A stretch of 22,608 nucleotides of DNA from JAFDVL01 sp043736395 (lineage in GTDB: Bacteria; Acidobacteriota; Blastocatellia; RBC074). Below, piece after piece: positions 1 to 7,763 of this stretch (position 1 is its first letter; every line of letters begins with the position of its first letter). The notes under the pieces are model-generated. The model searched no databases and was not told the DNA's origin. It was given only the letters and a program-made list of their open reading frames with translations. The stretch spans positions 1 to 22,608 of the forward strand of contig JAYTCQ010000133.1 of the NCBI GenBank assembly GCA_043736395.1, written 5' to 3'. The position numbers and the translations under genes were made by a program.

Positions 1-50
1 CTACCATTTCACGATTAACACTTTATTACTTTCTTAAGGAGTAACTCACA

Positions 51-1055
51 ATGACCTCACACAAATTCACACGTTTGTTCTTCGCGTTAGCCGCCCTCAT
101 CGTGTTGGCCGCTTCCGCTTTAGCCGGTGCCGCTCCAACCAACGTTGGCGTCAGCGATCAGAAAGCTGGTTCAGTTTTGGCTTTCCCTTACTACACTTCA
201 CTGGGTAGCTCAGACACACGCTTAACCATCAGCAACACTGGAAATTCCAGCAATAACGTTCACATGTTCTTCATTGGTGCGGATTGCGCGCAAGCCGATC
301 AGTACATCTGCTTAACCGCGAATGCATCAGCTTCGTTCCTCGCTTCTGAGTATGATCCTTCGAACTCTGGTTATTTGCTGGCTGTTTCGGTTGATGATCG
401 TGGTACACCTATCTCAAACAACTCGCTGATTGGAAATGCTTTCGTCAACGATGGCAACTATGTTGGTAACTACGGCGCTGAAGCTTTCTGGTCCAAACTT
501 CCTTTTATGCGACCAACTTCAAGGATTAGTGCTGATATGACAGCTACCTTGAATTTCGATGGCACTTTCTATGACTACTTGCCAAATCAACACGTGGCAG
601 AAATCCAAAGCCCAAATGATTCTGTCGGACAGCGCATTCTCGTGGCTGGTCTGAATGGTAGCCTGATCACTGGCAGCCTTGGTAGTTCAGCGCAAGCCGG
701 AATCGGTGTGGCTTATAACGATGGCGAAAAGCCAGGTAGCTACAGCAATCCTTTCGGTGGTTCTTGCTTACGCAGCTTAATCATCACCCCAACGACGCCT
801 CGCGTTCCTGGTGGACTCGGTTCGATTGCTGGCATCAACAACAACGCGTTGATTCCTGCCGGACGTACCGGAACTTTGAAATGGAATACCACGGGTTCAG
901 TTGGTCTGATCCTGACCCCGAAACAGGGCACCAACAAGTGGTCTGGGATCCGTACCCTCCACAAAACCGGTGTTCGTTTAGATGGTAGCTTAGTCATCCC
1001 GGTCTTCGATGCTCCTAACTGCATCGGCTGGGCAGATGATAGCGTCGCGCCATAA
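51..1055 (+). CDS. Secreted protein of unknown function
   Basis: The 334-residue product has a clear Sec signal peptide: a Lys/Arg-containing start, a hydrophobic stretch at about residues 9-25, and probable cleavage after ALAGA near residue 27. The mature part is rich in Ser, Asn, Gly and Thr and looks beta-rich. It opens with VSDQKAGSVLAFPYYTS and has four cysteines (C79, C87, one near 238, one near 323), which could form two disulfides. The start is fixed by AAGGAG at 36-41, nine bases before ATG. The gene stands alone and is closed by a strong terminator. From memory, similar secreted proteins with a DQKxGSVL opening occur in Acidobacteriota, often as paralogues. I assign no function. A surface or extracellular structural role is an inference from the signal peptide and composition. 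Confidence 0.85.
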   Translation: MTSHKFTRLFFALAALIVLAASALAGAAPTNVGVSDQKAGSVLAFPYYTSLGSSDTRLTISNTGNSSNNVHMFFIGADCAQADQYICLTANASASFLASEYDPSNSGYLLAVSVDDRGTPISNNSLIGNAFVNDGNYVGNYGAEAFWSKLPFMRPTSRISADMTATLNFDGTFYDYLPNQHVAEIQSPNDSVGQRILVAGLNGSLITGSLGSSAQAGIGVAYNDGEKPGSYSNPFGGSCLRSLIITPTTPRVPGGLGSIAGINNNALIPAGRTGTLKWNTTGSVGLILTPKQGTNKWSGIRTLHKTGVRLDGSLVIPVFDAPNCIGWADDSVAP

Positions 1056-1081
1056 TTCCATAACATAGTGGAAACAACATA

Positions 1082-1123
1082 AGAAAAGGTCAGAAGCTTC
1101 CGCTTCTGACCTTTTCTCTTTTT
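1082..1123 (+). terminator. Rho-independent terminator
   Basis: A perfect 16-bp stem (1082-1097 with 1102-1117) closes a TTCC loop and is followed by a T-rich tail. It lies 27 bases after the stop of the secreted protein gene. Read on the minus strand, the stem lacks a good U tract, so it mainly serves the plus-strand gene. Confidence 0.9.
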
Positions 1124-1141
1124 ACGTCTCTTGACTTCTTT

Positions 1142-1540
1142 TTATTGACTTGCTTGAGGAGTAATTTTTTCCAGCACCTCTGCCAGTTTCAATACATCGA
1201 CAGGTTTTGGAATATATTCATCCATTCCTGCTTCCAGACATCGTTCACGATCTCCAGTCATCGCGTTTGCTGTCATGGCGATGATCGTGATGTGCTTTCC
1301 GAGTTTCTGCTCTCTGGCACGTATTTCCTTTGTTGCTTCGATTCCGTCCATCTCCGGCATCTGCATATCCATCAGCACCGCATCAAACGCCACAGTTTCC
1401 CATGCCTCGACTGCTTCACGACCATTGTTGGCAATCATTGAGGTGTGTCCCTGTTTTTCAAGCAACTTGGCAGCCAGCTTCTGATTTACCAAATTATCCT
1501 CAGCAATCAATACGTGAAGCCCTTTATTATTGAGTTCCAT
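1142..1540 (-). CDS. Stand-alone response regulator receiver domain
   Basis: This is a single CheY-like receiver domain of 132 residues with no output domain. Counting from the chosen start, the acidic pair is E14-D15 (LIAEDN), the phospho-acceptor is D58 (LMDMQMPEMDG), the switch Thr is T90 (MTANA) and the conserved Lys is K112 (PKP). The wording EDNxVNQK and MTANAMTGDRERCLEAGMD is that of receivers attached to hybrid histidine kinases. The protein is therefore probably a phosphorelay partner of such a kinase encoded elsewhere. I chose the ATG at 1540 because AGGA lies six bases upstream. An in-frame ATG at 1558 would add six residues, but its GGGGAG is 12 bases away. On the minus strand TTGACA at 1620-1625 is a perfect -35 box, but no convincing -10 follows it. 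Confidence 0.88.
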   Translation of the reverse strand: MELNNKGLHVLIAEDNLVNQKLAAKLLEKQGHTSMIANNGREAVEAWETVAFDAVLMDMQMPEMDGIEATKEIRAREQKLGKHITIIAMTANAMTGDRERCLEAGMDEYIPKPVDVLKLAEVLEKITPQASQ

Positions 1541-1661
1541 GTTGATTCCTATAAACATTATTGCGTTACACTCCCCATTAGACTCAAGGCAGTTCTAATT
1601 TCACGCTTGTGTTTAAAATTGTCAACATCTTTATCATTAAATGTGTTATCCAGCGAACAAA

Positions 1662-2294
1662 TCAGGCTTTATTGTGAAACAATTTTTTCAAAATGGCATG
1701 CGTGGGGAAATATACTAACGATGGTAATCCAATCAACATTACTCCGAGCCACACCAATGCAGGCATCCACGTTTGCGGAGTTTGATCATTTAATCCAAAA
1801 ACATAGTTCACATTAACGGGAAGATTAGGATTCACCGCTGGAGCGGGAGGTGCCGGCAGAACAAAATACCCAATCAAAATTAAGCCCCAGGCCAACACCG
1901 TCCATACCTTTAAAGCACGACTGTCGTATCCAATACGCCAAATTAACCAAATCAAAACGAAAGGCAACCAGAAATGAAAAAATGATAATCCACGAGTGAA
2001 TAATGATAAGTTTGGATTGAACATATAAGATGTCATACCAATCGGTTGGTGTCCTATGATCCCCCCAAAAAAATCAATGACCCAGACAGCCTGTGGAATC
2101 AAAATGCCCACCGCCGAAGCTGAGATCAACAAGGAATTTTCCATCCAGATGGCCACACAGGTCAGCAGCAAAGCCACGTCGCAAAAATATAAAAAATTCG
2201 TCGGGCCGTATGCTTTCCAATAATACGGAACCAGCACTGCAACGAAGGCGGTGTAGATGATTTTAAAAACTAACGGGATGCGATTCGGTTTCAT
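1662..2294 (-). CDS. Six-TM integral membrane protein, unknown function
   Basis: The 210-residue protein has about six hydrophobic segments (roughly residues 10-27, 34-50, 55-75, 102-118, 128-147 and 178-200) and almost no soluble domain. A Pro/Asn-rich loop at about 147-175 (PAPPAPAVNPNLPVNVNYV) separates the last two helices and probably faces the periplasm. The start has AGGAG six to seven bases upstream. Scattered aromatic and His residues (FFHFWLPF) are visible, but I recognise no catalytic motif. It resembles uncharacterised membrane proteins and I give no function. It ends about 120 bases before the receiver gene, and no shared operon signal is evident. Confidence 0.8.
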   Translation of the reverse strand: MKPNRIPLVFKIIYTAFVAVLVPYYWKAYGPTNFLYFCDVALLLTCVAIWMENSLLISASAVGILIPQAVWVIDFFGGIIGHQPIGMTSYMFNPNLSLFTRGLSFFHFWLPFVLIWLIWRIGYDSRALKVWTVLAWGLILIGYFVLPAPPAPAVNPNLPVNVNYVFGLNDQTPQTWMPALVWLGVMLIGLPSLVYFPTHAILKKLFHNKA

Positions 2295-2399
2295 AGTTAT
2301 CTCCTGATTTTGAATTCGTACAACCAGAGATTACAGCTAAATTTAAATTCAAAGTTTTAAGATCGTGACGGTTTTTCGAGTGTCACAGGTGGGAATAGT

Positions 2400-2470
2400 T
2401 CAGAGTTCAAACTTTAGTTTGTCAAACGCCGCGTTTCGCTGGCGTTGGCACGCTGAAGCGTGAACTCTGA
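2400..2470. repeat. Cloverleaf-like palindromic repeat (REP-like)
   Basis: A 10-bp outer stem (2400-2409 with 2461-2470) encloses three hairpins: CAAAC/GTTTG with loop TTTA (2408-2421), AACGCCGCG/CGC-T-GGCGTT with loop TTT (2425-2446), and CACGCT/AGCGTG with loop GA (2449-2462). The stems share a few bases at their junctions. The left part (GAGTTCAAACTTTAGTTTG) resembles the element at 22559-22608 (GAGTACGAGCTTTAGCTTG), so both probably belong to one dispersed family. It lies in the space between ddl and the membrane protein gene. Confidence 0.7.
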
Positions 2471-2475
2471 GCTAA

Positions 2476-3582
2476 TTATTCATAACTCGTCACGTTTCTT
2501 GATTTTTCACGATGACGTTCAAAGGCTAATTCGATTAATTTATCCAGTAATTCGGCGTATGGCAATCCGCTTGCTTCCCACATTTTCGGGTACATACTAA
2601 TGGCAGTGAAACCGGGCAAGGTATTCAGTTCGTTGACAAACCACTTCCCTGTTTCACGTTCGAGAAAAAAGTCTGCGCGCGCTAAGCCTGAACCATCAAT
2701 CGCCTGAAAAGCTTTAATGGCAAGCTGCTGAATTTCGGCAGTTTGTTCATCTGTTAGCGGAGCCGGAATCATCAATTTCGCTCCGTTTGGATCAACGTAT
2801 TTGGCTTTGTAATCGTAAAATTCAGCGTGTTCAGTTGTGGCAATTTCACCGGGCAAGCTGGCTACGGGTTCGTCATTGCCGAGCACACTGACTTCGATTT
2901 CGCGAGCATTGACACCGCGTTCGATAATTATTTTACGGTCGAATTTAGCCGCGAAGGCAATGGCGGATTTTAATTCCTGCACATCGTCAGCTTTAGAAAT
3001 GCCAACGGAAGAGCCTAAATTTGCGGGTTTGACGAAACATGGAAAACCGATTTTGGCGATGACATCAGCTTCAATTTGGGCAGGATTTTTTTCCCATTGC
3101 GTCCGCAGGAAATGAACGTATTCAACAATCGGCAAGCCTGCTTCAAAAAAAAGTCGCTTCATGAAAACTTTGTCCATGCCGCAAGCGGAAGCCAGCACTC
3201 CGCAACCGACGTACGGAATATCCGCCATTTCAAACAGCCCTTGAATCGTCCCGTCTTCGCCGTACGTGCCGTGCAAAATTGGAATAATTACATCGAGTTG
3301 ATCACTGACTTGCGCACCGTCTGAAGATGTGCGCGCGAGTCCTTTTTTCGTTGGATCGCCGAAAATCGCGACACTTTGATCGGCTGTTTCCAGCACAGAA
3401 CTCGGCAATAAATTCGTCGCTTCACTCGAAGCCAGCCATTTGCCTTTGGGCGTTATCGCAATCGGAATTACTTCATATTTTGATTTATCCAACGCATTAA
3501 TGACTGATTCCGCGGAACGCAAAGAAACTTCGTGTTCGCCCGAACGTCCACCAAAAATCACACCAACTCGAATTTTTGACAT
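2476..3582 (-). CDS. ddl: D-alanine--D-alanine ligase
   Basis: This ATP-grasp enzyme joins two D-Ala residues for the peptidoglycan stem peptide, in the cytoplasm. The length (368 residues) suits the long Ddl form. Visible motifs are GGRSGEHEVSL (11-21, N-terminal substrate site), LHGTYGEDGTIQG (103-115), KPANLGSSVG (185-194, ATP-binding), YDYKAKY (256-262, omega loop with the Tyr typical of D-Ala rather than D-lactate ligases), RADFFLE (302-308) and NELNTLPGFT (317-326, metal and second-substrate site). All catalytic motifs are intact. There is no clear Shine-Dalgarno before the ATG, because upstream sequence is a palindromic repeat. Its neighbours are arginase upstream and a membrane protein downstream, so it is probably transcribed alone rather than from a mur/fts cluster. 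Confidence 0.96.
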   Translation of the reverse strand: MSKIRVGVIFGGRSGEHEVSLRSAESVINALDKSKYEVIPIAITPKGKWLASSEATNLLPSSVLETADQSVAIFGDPTKKGLARTSSDGAQVSDQLDVIIPILHGTYGEDGTIQGLFEMADIPYVGCGVLASACGMDKVFMKRLFFEAGLPIVEYVHFLRTQWEKNPAQIEADVIAKIGFPCFVKPANLGSSVGISKADDVQELKSAIAFAAKFDRKIIIERGVNAREIEVSVLGNDEPVASLPGEIATTEHAEFYDYKAKYVDPNGAKLMIPAPLTDEQTAEIQQLAIKAFQAIDGSGLARADFFLERETGKWFVNELNTLPGFTAISMYPKMWEASGLPYAELLDKLIELAFERHREKSRNVTSYE

Positions 3583-3589
3583 TGTAAAA

Positions 3590-3687
3590 ACTAGATGCTG
3601 GATATTAGGTGCTGGATGCTGGATAGAGAATTTCGAGATCGTCGTTTTTTCCCAGCATCATGCATCCAACATCTAACATCCATCCTC
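3590..3687. repeat. Imperfect palindrome of CATC/GATG-type repeat
   Basis: The left arm is built from variants of GATGCTGGAT and the right arm from their complement (CCAACATCTAACATCCA, 3666-3682), separated by about 30 bases. The same 17-mer recurs exactly at 4743-4759. It fills the spacer between the arginase stop and the ddl start. Confidence 0.6.
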
Positions 3688-3691
3688 ATCC

Positions 3692-4606
3692 TCACATAAT
3701 TTTTTTGCCGAATGCGGAAAGAATCAACTGAACTCCCAATTCTGCCGTCTTGTTGGAATTATCTAAAACAGGATTTATTTCGGTTAATTCAAAGGACAAC
3801 ATCTGCCCGGAATCCGCGACTTTTTCCATCGCCAAGTGGCTCTCACGGTACGTCGGGCCGCCTGGAACCGGAGTCCCGACTCCCGGCGCAAAATCAGGAT
3901 CAACAAAATCCATATCCATGGTGACATGAAATCCTGCCGTATTTCGTGCCGCAATAGAAATCGCTTCGTCCACGCAAGCGCTCATCCCGCGCTCATCCAC
4001 TTCGCGCATGGTCATAATGCGGACGCCGGAATTTCTCATGATAGTCGCTTCGGTCGGATCAACATCACGCGCGCCAATCAAGACACAATCTTCCGGATAA
4101 ACCTTTGGGATGAAGCCGCTAATTTGAGTCAGCTCCGGCGCGCCACTACCCAAAATCGCAGCAAATGGCATCCCGTGAATATTGCCCGAAGGCGAAGTTT
4201 CCGGTGTGTTCATATCGCCGTGCGCATCAAACCAAATCACGCCCACGCGCTTTTCCTGCTTGCGATAAAAAGCCGATAAACCAGAGACGCTGCCAATCGC
4301 AATGGAATGATCTCCACCTAAAATGATTGGCATCGCACCATGCTGCAAAACTGCCGTCACTTTCGCCGCCAGAGCCTGACACGCTTCCGTAATTTCCGGT
4401 AAATATTTCGCGTGGCGGGAGTCCTCAACTAACATTTCAGGATTACGGACATTGATATTTCCGCCATCGGTGACATCGTATCCAAGTGTCGTCAGGCGTT
4501 GATTTAACCCCGCGACACGAACCGCCGATGGCCCCATATCTACGCCACGCCGATCAGCGCCTAAATCCATCAGCACGCCGATAATTGTTACTTTTTTGGA
4601 GTTCAT
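3692..4606 (-). CDS. rocF: Arginase (ureohydrolase family)
   Basis: This binuclear manganese enzyme hydrolyses arginine to ornithine and urea. The 304-residue length fits bacterial arginase. Metal ligands are all visible: H100 in GGDHS, D127/H129/D131 in FDAHGD, and D231/D233 in DMDFVDP. H144 in GNIHGMP is the catalytic-loop His, and TPVPGG (245-250) is the family C-terminal loop. The N-terminal segment DLGADRRGVDMGPSAVR is typical of true arginases rather than agmatinases. No arginine transport or ornithine aminotransferase gene lies nearby, so its pathway context is not shown here. It is flanked on both sides by repeat elements and appears monocistronic. Confidence 0.93.
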   Translation of the reverse strand: MNSKKVTIIGVLMDLGADRRGVDMGPSAVRVAGLNQRLTTLGYDVTDGGNINVRNPEMLVEDSRHAKYLPEITEACQALAAKVTAVLQHGAMPIILGGDHSIAIGSVSGLSAFYRKQEKRVGVIWFDAHGDMNTPETSPSGNIHGMPFAAILGSGAPELTQISGFIPKVYPEDCVLIGARDVDPTEATIMRNSGVRIMTMREVDERGMSACVDEAISIAARNTAGFHVTMDMDFVDPDFAPGVGTPVPGGPTYRESHLAMEKVADSGQMLSFELTEINPVLDNSNKTAELGVQLILSAFGKKIM

Positions 4607-4626
4607 AATCCGAGTGGGATTTTTTT

Positions 4627-4711
4627 GACAGGATTAACAAGATTGACAGGATTTGCTAAAAATATTGATAAAAATTGAAGCTTCATAAATCCTGTTCTTG
4701 TTGTAAATCCT
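4627..4711. repeat. Palindromic GACAGGATT-type repeat, copy 1
   Basis: The left arm at 4627-4654 (GACAGGATTAACAAGATTG...) is imperfectly complementary to 4687-4711, with a 32-base AT-rich centre. Better copies of the same family lie at 16132-16218 and 17693-17769. It sits upstream of the arginase start. Confidence 0.65.
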
Positions 4712-4742
4712 AACTTTTAGCGGGAAGGACGCACTGTCAATC

Positions 4743-4759
4743 CCAACATCTAACATCCA
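4743..4759. repeat. Exact 17-bp copy of CCAACATCTAACATCCA
   Basis: It is identical to 3666-3682, so the arginase gene and its promoter-proximal repeat are bracketed by direct copies of this short sequence. It lies just after the methyltransferase stop. Confidence 0.55.
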
Positions 4760-4771
4760 GCATCTTTTTAA

Positions 4772-5497
4772 TTATTTCACTGCTTTGATAATCGAAAAAC
4801 TGCGTGCCGTAATTCCGGTTTTTGATTTTAATCCACGAATAATAATCTGGCGAAATCCGGTAGCACGTAACATCTCTGTCAATTCATGTGAATTATAAAA
4901 ATGAGCTTTGGCTTCTTTTTCATCGCGCTTAATGTATCGGTAATATCGTTGTCGCGCCTTCTGCATTAACCCGCTCATCTCTGACTGCGGAGCTAATTCC
5001 GCCGCGACCAGTAATTCTCCGCCAACTTTCAAAACACGATGAGTCTCATGAAAAAAATCTTTCGCGTCAAGCTGATTGAAAGATAAGCCGCAGGTTACCA
5101 AATCAAAACGTTCATCATCAAATGGAAGATGATTGAATGGCGCTACTTTCCATTCAATTCGCGTGCTGACTTTAGCTGATTGAGCATCTAATCGAGCGCG
5201 CTCAACTAATTCTTTCGTGCTGTCAACACCAATGATTTTTCCTTCCGTGCCCACATAATTCACCAGATGCCTGGCAATCGCGCCTGATCCGGCCTCAAGT
5301 TCTAAAACTTCGGAACCGAGATGTAAATCGGCAGCTTCAATGATTTGTGAAATCATTGTTTGGTATTCCAGGCCAGTTCGTTGAAAAAATTCTTTTGCTC
5401 GTTTTTCTTCTAATTCATTCAACCAATCAGTGATGAATAATGGTGCTTTCTTTTTTTCGGTAGTATCTATTTCTTTGACCACTTCTTTGGTTAACAT
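4772..5497 (-). CDS. Class I SAM-dependent methyltransferase
   Basis: The 241-residue protein has a Rossmann methyltransferase core of the UbiE/Methyltransf_11 type. Motif I is VLELEAGSGAIA (64-75), followed by GVDSTKELVERA (motif II, 90-101), a motif IV region FDLVTCGLSFNQLD, and the post-motif HRVLKVGGELLVAAEL. The N-terminal 35 residues are charged and predicted helical. The substrate cannot be read from sequence: quinone, lipid or small-molecule methylation are all possible. I prefer the ATG at 5497, preceded by GGGAG 12 bases upstream. A GTG at 5527 would add ten residues. The upstream neighbour AsnS ends about 80 bases away, so co-transcription is possible. Confidence 0.85.
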   Translation of the reverse strand: MLTKEVVKEIDTTEKKKAPLFITDWLNELEEKRAKEFFQRTGLEYQTMISQIIEAADLHLGSEVLELEAGSGAIARHLVNYVGTEGKIIGVDSTKELVERARLDAQSAKVSTRIEWKVAPFNHLPFDDERFDLVTCGLSFNQLDAKDFFHETHRVLKVGGELLVAAELAPQSEMSGLMQKARQRYYRYIKRDEKEAKAHFYNSHELTEMLRATGFRQIIIRGLKSKTGITARSFSIIKAVK

Positions 5498-5579
5498 TAT
5501 GGTTCTTAACTCCCAGCCCTTTTTCACTTGCCGTATTTATTGCCAATGACAATTACACGACATTTTATTGCCGGAACGA

Positions 5580-6890
5580 TTACGGTTTTAATCGGTTCAG
5601 CATTCGACCAAAGGGGATTGTTTCGCGTACATGTTCGAGACCGCAAATCCAAGCTACTGCGCGTTCAATGCCCATCCCGAAACCTCCGTGCGGGACGCTA
5701 CCGTATTTGCGTAAATCCAAATACCAGTCAAACGCTTCTTGCGGTAAATTATGCTCGTGAATGCGCTGTAATAGCAAATCAAGTGAGGAAGCGCGTTCGC
5801 CGCCGCCAATAATTTCGCCATAACCTTCCGGTGCGAGAACGTCTACACACAAAGCCAAATCAGGTCGCGCCGGATCAGGTTCCATATAAAAAGCTTTCAC
5901 CGCTGCCGGGTAGCGATGCACCATCACAGGCTTGTCAAATTGCGATGAAAGATACGTTTCATCCGGCGAACCAAAATCTCCGCCGTACTCAAAAAGATGC
6001 TCGACCTTGCCTTCCGCGTGCGCTGTTTGCAGCATTTTCGCTGCATCGTCGTACTGCAAACGCGGAAACGGCGGAATCATATTTTCAAGTTTCGTCAGAT
6101 CACGTTCGAGGCTTTTTAGTTCTTCCTGACGGCTTTCCAAAACGCGCGTCACGATGTGACTGATGAAATTTTCCGCGAGCGTCATGACATCATCCAGCTT
6201 CGCGTATGCCACTTCCGGCTCGACCATCCAGAATTCTGTCAGATGTCGGCGCGTCTTGGATTTTTCAGCTCTGAACGTGGGCCCAAAGCAATATGTCCGC
6301 CCAAATGCTGCCGCGGTAGCTTCATTGTAAAGCTGTCCCGACTGCGTCAAATAAGCCTTTTCATCAAAGTATCCGACTTCAAAAAGCGTTGAAGTTCCTT
6401 CACACGCAGCCGGAGTAAAAATCGGCGTATCGCACAAGGTGAAATCCCGATCATCAAAAAAATCACGTACAGCTTTGATAATCGTATGGCGTACGCGCAG
6501 GATCGCGTGTTGCCTTTTAGAACGCAGCCACAAATGACGATGATCCATCAAAAATTCTACGCCGTGTTCTTTTGGTGTAATCGGATAATCCTGCGCCAAC
6601 TGAAAAATTTCCAGATTGCTGACATCCAGTTCATACACGCCAGGTTTTTTCGGATGTTCACGGGCAATTCCAGTGACAATAATCGAAGATTCCTGCGTGA
6701 CTTTTTCGCAATTTTCCCACGTCTCTTCGCTGACATCTTTGCGCGAAGCAACGCCTTGAATAATGGCCGATCCATCCCGAATTTCGAGAAACGCGAGCTT
6801 TCCACTGGAACGTTTGTTATACAGCCAGCCCTTGATCGTAATCGTTTCACCAAGAGATTTTGCAATGTCCGAAATATATGTTTGCGTCAT
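5580..6890 (-). CDS. asnS: Asparaginyl-tRNA synthetase
   Basis: This class II aminoacyl-tRNA synthetase charges tRNA-Asn with asparagine in the cytoplasm. The 436 residues match bacterial AsnS. An OB-fold anticodon domain (about 17-100) is followed by the catalytic domain, with motif 2 at FRAEKSKTRRHLTEFWMVEPE (207-227) and motif 3 at GMGIER (405-410). The C-terminus IPFGRMLNRLKP is diagnostic of AsnS/AspS, and the GVEFLMDHRHLWLRS linker supports AsnS. The Cys-rich active-site stretch TPAACEGTSTLF agrees. There is no Shine-Dalgarno before the ATG. The cupin gene ends 18 bases upstream of the start, so the two are probably co-transcribed by chance of position rather than function. Confidence 0.96.
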   Translation of the reverse strand: MTQTYISDIAKSLGETITIKGWLYNKRSSGKLAFLEIRDGSAIIQGVASRKDVSEETWENCEKVTQESSIIVTGIAREHPKKPGVYELDVSNLEIFQLAQDYPITPKEHGVEFLMDHRHLWLRSKRQHAILRVRHTIIKAVRDFFDDRDFTLCDTPIFTPAACEGTSTLFEVGYFDEKAYLTQSGQLYNEATAAAFGRTYCFGPTFRAEKSKTRRHLTEFWMVEPEVAYAKLDDVMTLAENFISHIVTRVLESRQEELKSLERDLTKLENMIPPFPRLQYDDAAKMLQTAHAEGKVEHLFEYGGDFGSPDETYLSSQFDKPVMVHRYPAAVKAFYMEPDPARPDLALCVDVLAPEGYGEIIGGGERASSLDLLLQRIHEHNLPQEAFDWYLDLRKYGSVPHGGFGMGIERAVAWICGLEHVRETIPFGRMLNRLKP

Positions 6891-6908
6891 AAAATTTATT
6901 CACTAAAG

Positions 6909-7670
6909 TTACTTTCCATAAATCCGGTACGAGTCTTTTGAGTTCAACTTTTTCACCCGTAATTTATCGCCATCCGTTTTTTCACCGTGTGCGGCGTCAA
7001 GATAAAATTGGCGTCCGGTAGACTTCTTTGTCGGATCAATTTCTACCACCAAAATATTGAAAGTATACGATACTTCGCTGGTTGGTTTGAACCAATGGAC
7101 ATTATCTTTTTCGTCCGAAACCGTAGTCACTTCGCCCAGCGTCAAAGCCTTATCCATTGTCGGCTTGATGATGAGATAATTGGATTCATCGGCGACGCGA
7201 TCAAAGTGCCAGCCGTGCAATCCTCCACCAATTGGCATGTGCATCGAAGTCATATTTTGATGGCAATGCGGCGGAATCACTCCATTTTTTTTCATCCCGT
7301 AAATATATGTGCTGAAGCTTAATTCCTTTGGCATTCCTTCGATATGTTTGAGGAGCGTTTCACTCACGGCTTCCTGCGAACCGACAATTTTCATCTGCTT
7401 GCTGATGCGATCAAAATCCAGCGAACGGAGCAAATCTTTTTGGTCGACACGGGAAAATATGTCGGCGATTTTCTGTTGCCATTCGATTTGCCTGAGCTGC
7501 TGTTTTTGCATCGCTCGCGAAGCCTCTTCGACTTCGGCTAACCAGTATTTCACTTCTGCACGGATCGGCTTTGCCAGCGCGTCGTGACTGAACAAAGTTT
7601 CGACGAGCGAGAACGTGAATAGTGATCCGAGCAATCCAGCATTGAAATTTCGACGCGAAGTATTTTCCAT
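6909..7670 (-). CDS. Tat-signal cupin, thiol dioxygenase-like (PCO/ADO fold)
   Basis: The 253-residue protein begins with a twin-arginine motif (SRRNF, 5-9) and a hydrophobic segment (about 11-27), ending near ALA at 31-33. It is therefore probably exported folded. A helical region (about 36-112) follows. A cupin core then shows PPHCHQNMTS (133-142), GGLHGWHFDRV (149-159) and DNVHWFKP (189-196). The two His of PxHxH (H135, H137) and H192 form a plausible three-His iron site. The order of motifs, with a GxxTTV...NVHW block and ILVVEIDPTKKSTGRQFYLD near the end, resembles plant cysteine oxidases and 2-aminoethanethiol dioxygenase. The family call is inference from memory, and substrate oxidation outside the cytoplasm would be unusual. 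No good Shine-Dalgarno is visible. Confidence 0.6.
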   Translation of the reverse strand: MENTSRRNFNAGLLGSLFTFSLVETLFSHDALAKPIRAEVKYWLAEVEEASRAMQKQQLRQIEWQQKIADIFSRVDQKDLLRSLDFDRISKQMKIVGSQEAVSETLLKHIEGMPKELSFSTYIYGMKKNGVIPPHCHQNMTSMHMPIGGGLHGWHFDRVADESNYLIIKPTMDKALTLGEVTTVSDEKDNVHWFKPTSEVSYTFNILVVEIDPTKKSTGRQFYLDAAHGEKTDGDKLRVKKLNSKDSYRIYGK

Positions 7671-7681
7671 AAAGGTACAAT

Positions 7682-7763
7682 AGGCTTCCAGCCTGGTGAT
7701 GACAACGCTACAAGTTTTTTCGATAAAACTGCAACTTCAAACGCAAGAAAGGCGGGGACGCCT
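7682..7763. repeat. Two small palindromes (AGGCTTCCAGCCT and AGGCGGGGACGCCT)
   Basis: The first (7682-7694) and second (7750-7763) are five-bp stems with short loops. From memory, both have the look of short repeats scattered between genes of related genomes. The second contains the stop codon of the sugar kinase gene (7762-7764), so the last residues of that protein border repeat sequence. Confidence 0.45.

Noticed and set aside
1620..1625. TTGACA as promoter of the receiver-domain gene
   Set aside because: There is a perfect -35 but no acceptable -10 at 16-18 bases, so I did not list it as a promoter.
2400..2470. tRNA gene, because of the cloverleaf shape
   Set aside because: There is no T-loop GTTCRANYC in the correct place, no CCA-ready acceptor stem and no anticodon-loop layout. 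It shares sequence with the repeat at 22559.
5528..7587. Several plus-strand open frames of 65-151 codons opposite asnS and the cupin gene
   Set aside because: They are antisense shadows of well-supported minus-strand genes, with Arg/Ser/Cys-rich composition and no recognisable domains.
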